A stretch of DNA of 49,329 nt from Mycobacterium gordonae (GTDB taxonomy: Bacteria; Actinomycetota; Actinomycetes; Mycobacteriales; Mycobacteriaceae). Where the stretch lies: NCBI RefSeq assembly GCF_001417955.2, contig NZ_LKTM01000315.1:1-49329 (forward strand). The letters are read 5' to 3'. Below the pieces are notes generated by a model. That model saw nothing but the letters and a program-made list of their open reading frames with translations, was not told where the DNA came from and did no database searches. Position numbers and translations under genes: made by a program. The first letter of the stretch is position 1; every line of letters begins with the position of its first letter. This document shows positions 47,601 to 49,329 of this stretch, piece after piece.

Positions 47601-48097
47601 GCCGCCGTCAGCGCGTCGGCGTATGCCGCCAGTTGCAACAGCGCGGTGACCTTCGGTGAGCGCGCCAGCTTGGTGTCCGTGACTCGGTACCGGTCGCCGT
47701 CGCGGATCAGAAAATCGGCGAAACCGACGAACCGGCCGTCGAACATGGCTGCCTGGTAGACCACCGGGGCGCGGCCGGCGATGGCGCGCCGGGTGGCGTC
47801 GGATGCGGCCGTCAGGCCGGCGTGGGTATAGGCGGGACGGCCGATGACGGCGATCTCGTCTCCGAACTGCCGGCGCAGCCGGGCCAGCCTGCGCCGCTCA
47901 TGGTCGTCACCGAGAGTGGCTGTGCGCGCCAGCAATTCGTCTTCGACGGACACCGCCGGACCGCGCCGTAATTTGGCGTCGAAATCCCGCAGCAGGGCGT
48001 ACTCACACCGCGCGGCGGACGCGAGATCCGATGCGCTGTAGACGATGTTGCCGTCGGTGACGAACACAGGGGTAACGGTAGGCGAGGGGTGTGACAT
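44630..48097 (-). CDS. TM0106-type RecB-like nuclease fused to DNA2/UPF1-like SF1 helicase (Rv1251c-like)
   Basis: A 1155-residue fusion protein. The N-terminal third is a RecB-like nuclease with Cys in ARCEYALL (about 30) and the cluster ACFRCPLCIE (about 230), possibly an iron-sulfur site as in AddB/Dna2. Next is an RNase-H-like region (LFFDFEGDPLW and further acids). The C-terminal half is an SF1 helicase: Walker A GPPGTGKTHTAARV, Walker B VIDEAGQF, motif III GDPQQLPQV, motif V VDKFQGGQAPVV and motif VI NRLNVAISRAQ. Such proteins are thought to process DNA or RNA ends during repair. No Shine-Dalgarno lies before ATG 48097, so a start some 10 residues later is possible. It overlaps the MFS gene by 36 bases. 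Confidence 0.92.
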   Translation of the reverse strand: MSHPSPTVTPVFVTDGNIVYSASDLASAARCEYALLRDFDAKLRRGPAVSVEDELLARTATLGDDHERRRLARLRRQFGDEIAVIGRPAYTHAGLTAASDATRRAIAGRAPVVYQAAMFDGRFVGFADFLIRDGDRYRVTDTKLARSPKVTALLQLAAYADALTAAGVPITPDAELELGDGTVVRYRLSDLMPVYRTQRAQLQKLLDEHYASGRAVRWEDTGVQACFRCPLCIEQLRARDDLLLVAGMRVSQREKLIDAGVGTIGELADRSRAVPGLGTQILGRLTAQAKLQLRQRDSGTAQYEVADPQPLALLPEPNPGDLFFDFEGDPLWTADGRQWGLEYLFGVLEAGPAGRFRPLWAHDRIDERAALKQFLTLVAKRRKRYPNMHIYHYAAYEKTALLRLAGRYGVGEDEVDDLLRNGVLVDLYPLVRKSIRVGAESLSLKALEPLYMGTQLRSGDVTTATDSITSYARYCELVAAGRADEAATVLKEIEEYNHYDCLSTRKLRDWLLILAWESGVTPIGVQPVPERDSIKDHDQLATTLATFTGDAAAGERTPEQRAVALVAAARGYHQREDKPFWWSHFDRLNYPLDEWSDNTDVFVVDSATVVTDWHTPPRARKPQRRVQLNGELARGDLNTEVFALYEPPAPTGMAEDPDRRGAGRAEVVGVDDPSLPAVVTILERTGKDGNIFHQLPFALTPGPPVKTTALRESIAATAHAVATGLPDLPRTALIDLLLRRPPRTHGATSLPRTDDTVADITAATLSLDSSYLAVHGPPGTGKTHTAARVIKALVTEYCWRVGVVAQSHAAVENVLDCVVDAGLDPALVAKKGTAGARWQEIDANRYPAFIADHAGCVIGGTAWDFANAQRVPPGSLDLLVIDEAGQFCLANTIAVAPSATNLLLLGDPQQLPQVSQGTHPEQVDISALEWLVDGQQTLPDERGYFLDLSYRMHPEVCAAVSALSYEGRLRSHAEATTARRLAGRDPGVHVLPVRHQGNSIDSAEEAAAIVDEIGRMLGQAWTDERGTRPLAAADVLVLAPYNAQVALIRQRLSDAGLPGVRVGTVDKFQGGQAPVVFISMTASSIDEVPRGISFLLNRNRLNVAISRAQYAAVIVRSESLTQYLPATPAGLVDLGAFLALTEGPSESTGDRVVGI

Positions 48098-48790
48098 GAC
48101 GGCGACCGCAGGGGTGCCCGGTGCCGGGCCGCGGTGATCCGGGGTGGAGTGTCCGGTCCTCCCCGGCGAAACAATGAGAATCTCCGCAAAGTTTAATTCT
48201 GATTAATCCATCGAGAATTATCGCATGCACGCAAACGTATTACCGGTTAGAGCGGGGCGGCCGCCCGTTTTATCGCCCTACCTGATTATGTCTGAACCGC
48301 ATTCTTCTGCTTAGGCGGACCGGCAGTCTGCCCATTTCACTACTCTGCTACCAGAGACTAGGAGATGCCTAGATTCTCATACTTGGCGCAGGTTACTGAA
48401 CGCTTCGAGATCGAAGGCGGATACCCTGAGATCCATCATGCTGCGAACAATCCCGGACGTAGCCAATGGATGCGGCCGCCGGGCCGAAGCGTGCGCATAG
48501 TGCGCTAGATAGGAAGAATCGTGCTGGTATCTCCGTCTTCTGAAGAATTAATCATCTTAATATTTAATTTAAGCTGGATTAAATGTTTGCGTGTGAAATT
48601 TTCTCGACGGTCAAATATGGTCGTCAGCCCTGCCGACCGTCGCCTGAGGGCGCAATTACAAGCGATCAAAAATTGATTTAGTCAAGTTTGTAGAAACTTA
48701 TAGGGAACTCGGTTGATCGGGCGTAATGTTCCCGAACCGAGTGGGGGATCGGGAGTCCTCCCATTGGATATCTGGGGTGAGGGGATTCTG
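48098..48790. other. AT-rich non-coding region upstream of the PE_PGRS gene
   Basis: A 693-base gap with no convincing gene on either strand. It is markedly richer in A/T than the rest, above all at 48180-48240 and 48535-48700 (runs such as TTAATATTTAATTTAA). It contains inverted repeats at 48194-48220 (TAATTCT/AGAATTA) and 48358-48372 (CTAGG/CCTAG). A ribosome site (TGAGGGG) ends about 7 bases before the PE_PGRS ATG. AT-rich leaders like this are typical targets of the nucleoid silencer Lsr2; that is inference. The PE_PGRS promoter and possibly the helicase promoter lie here. Confidence 0.5.
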
Positions 48791-49329
48791 ATGTCTTCTT
48801 TTGTATTGGCTGTTCCGGCTGAATTGGCCGCTGCGTCTACTAATCTGGCCGGTCTGGGATCGTCGATCCGCGCGGCCAATGCGGCCGCCGCCGGTGCGAC
48901 GACCCAACTGATGGTCGCTGCCGAGGACGAAATCTCGGCGGCGATTGCCATGTTGTTCGGCGGTCATGGCCAGGAGTACCAGGCGTTGAGTTCCCAGGTC
49001 GCGGCCTACCACGACCAGTTCGTGCGCGCGCTGAGCTCGGGCGGGTTGATGTACGGGGCCGCCGATGCAGCTGCCGCTACGCCGCTGCAGACACTGGAGC
49101 AGAACATCCTGGGGCTGATCAACGCGCCCACCAACACATTCCTGGGACGCCCCCTGATCGGTGACGGCGCCAACGGCGCGGCGGGGACCGGTCAGGCGGG
49201 TGGAGCGGGCGGGATCCTGTGGGGCAACGGCGGTAGCGGCGGGTCCGGGACTACCGGCGGCGGTGCCGGTGGCGCCGGCGGTGATGCCGGCCTGTTCGGC
49301 AATGGCGGTGCGGGCGGGGCAGGCGGGAT
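48791..49329 (+). CDS. PE_PGRS family protein, N-terminal part (runs off the window)
   Basis: About 179 residues are visible, with no stop. Residues 1-95 are a PE domain: SSFVLAVPAELAAASTNLAG, ANAAAAGATT and a helical hairpin, followed by MYGAAD, which fits the YxxxD/E signal for type VII (ESX-5) secretion. A linker follows (ILGLINAPTNTFLGRPLIGDGANG), with the GRPLIGDG segment typical of PE_PGRS proteins. From about residue 130 it enters Gly-Ala-rich GGxGG repeats (AGGAGGDAGLFGNGGAGGAG). The start has one extra Ser relative to the usual MSFV. These proteins are surface-exposed or secreted. M. tuberculosis has lprE next in this place. Confidence 0.95.
   Translation, partial: MSSFVLAVPAELAAASTNLAGLGSSIRAANAAAAGATTQLMVAAEDEISAAIAMLFGGHGQEYQALSSQVAAYHDQFVRALSSGGLMYGAADAAAATPLQTLEQNILGLINAPTNTFLGRPLIGDGANGAAGTGQAGGAGGILWGNGGSGGSGTTGGGAGGAGGDAGLFGNGGAGGAGG

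Overview
The window is a high-GC actinobacterial chromosome segment, almost certainly from a slow-growing, non-tuberculosis Mycobacterium. The backbone follows the gene order I know from M. tuberculosis around Rv1233c-Rv1251c: a membrane protein, the trehalose importer lpqY-sugA-sugB-sugC, corA, mdh, lpqZ, a short-chain dehydrogenase, kgd, an EcsC-like membrane protein, an MFS exporter and a nuclease/helicase. The right end runs into a PE_PGRS gene, a family expanded in slow growers. All ortholog statements come from reading and memory; nothing was computed.

Layout. 1-5694: start of a Pro-rich membrane protein on the minus strand, then a tightly packed plus-strand operon of a small stress-type membrane protein, LpqY-SugA-SugB-SugC and a SUFU-domain protein. 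5782-8048: corA (minus) and mdh (plus), each ending near a hairpin. 8093-30708: a large secondary-metabolite locus inserted between mdh and the malic enzyme. 31178-33207: malic enzyme and lpqZ, overlapping. 33237-35572: a metallo-beta-lactamase-fold hydrolase, a carboxymuconolactone-decarboxylase-like protein and a GntR regulator, with two related palindromes set into a promoter. 35569-37863: a short-chain dehydrogenase, a membrane-anchored seven-blade YVTN propeller, and a 55-residue secreted protein coupled to it. 38047-48097: kgd, an EcsC-like protein, an MFS exporter and a RecB-like nuclease/SF1 helicase. 48098-48790: an AT-rich non-coding stretch. 48791 to the end: a truncated PE_PGRS gene.

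The inserted locus is the most interesting part. It encodes an MmpL exporter of the MmpL4/5 type with no MmpS beside it, a bimodular NRPS (C-A-PCP-C-A-PCP-reductase), a SAM-dependent methyltransferase resembling the phthiotriol O-methyltransferase family, and a 3649-residue bimodular PKS (KS-AT-KR-ACP-KS-AT-DH-ER-KR-ACP). The PKS has neither a loading nor a release domain. The NRPS starts with a condensation domain and ends with a reductase. The parts fit one assembly line: a fatty acyl primer is extended by two malonyl units, giving a 5-hydroxyacyl chain that may be O-methylated, is joined to two amino acids and is released as an aldehyde or alcohol. MmpL would export the lipopeptide. No acyl-activating enzyme (FadD/FAAL) or free ACP lies in the locus, so the primer must come from elsewhere. 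M. tuberculosis has vapBC33 and PE_PGRS23 at this position.
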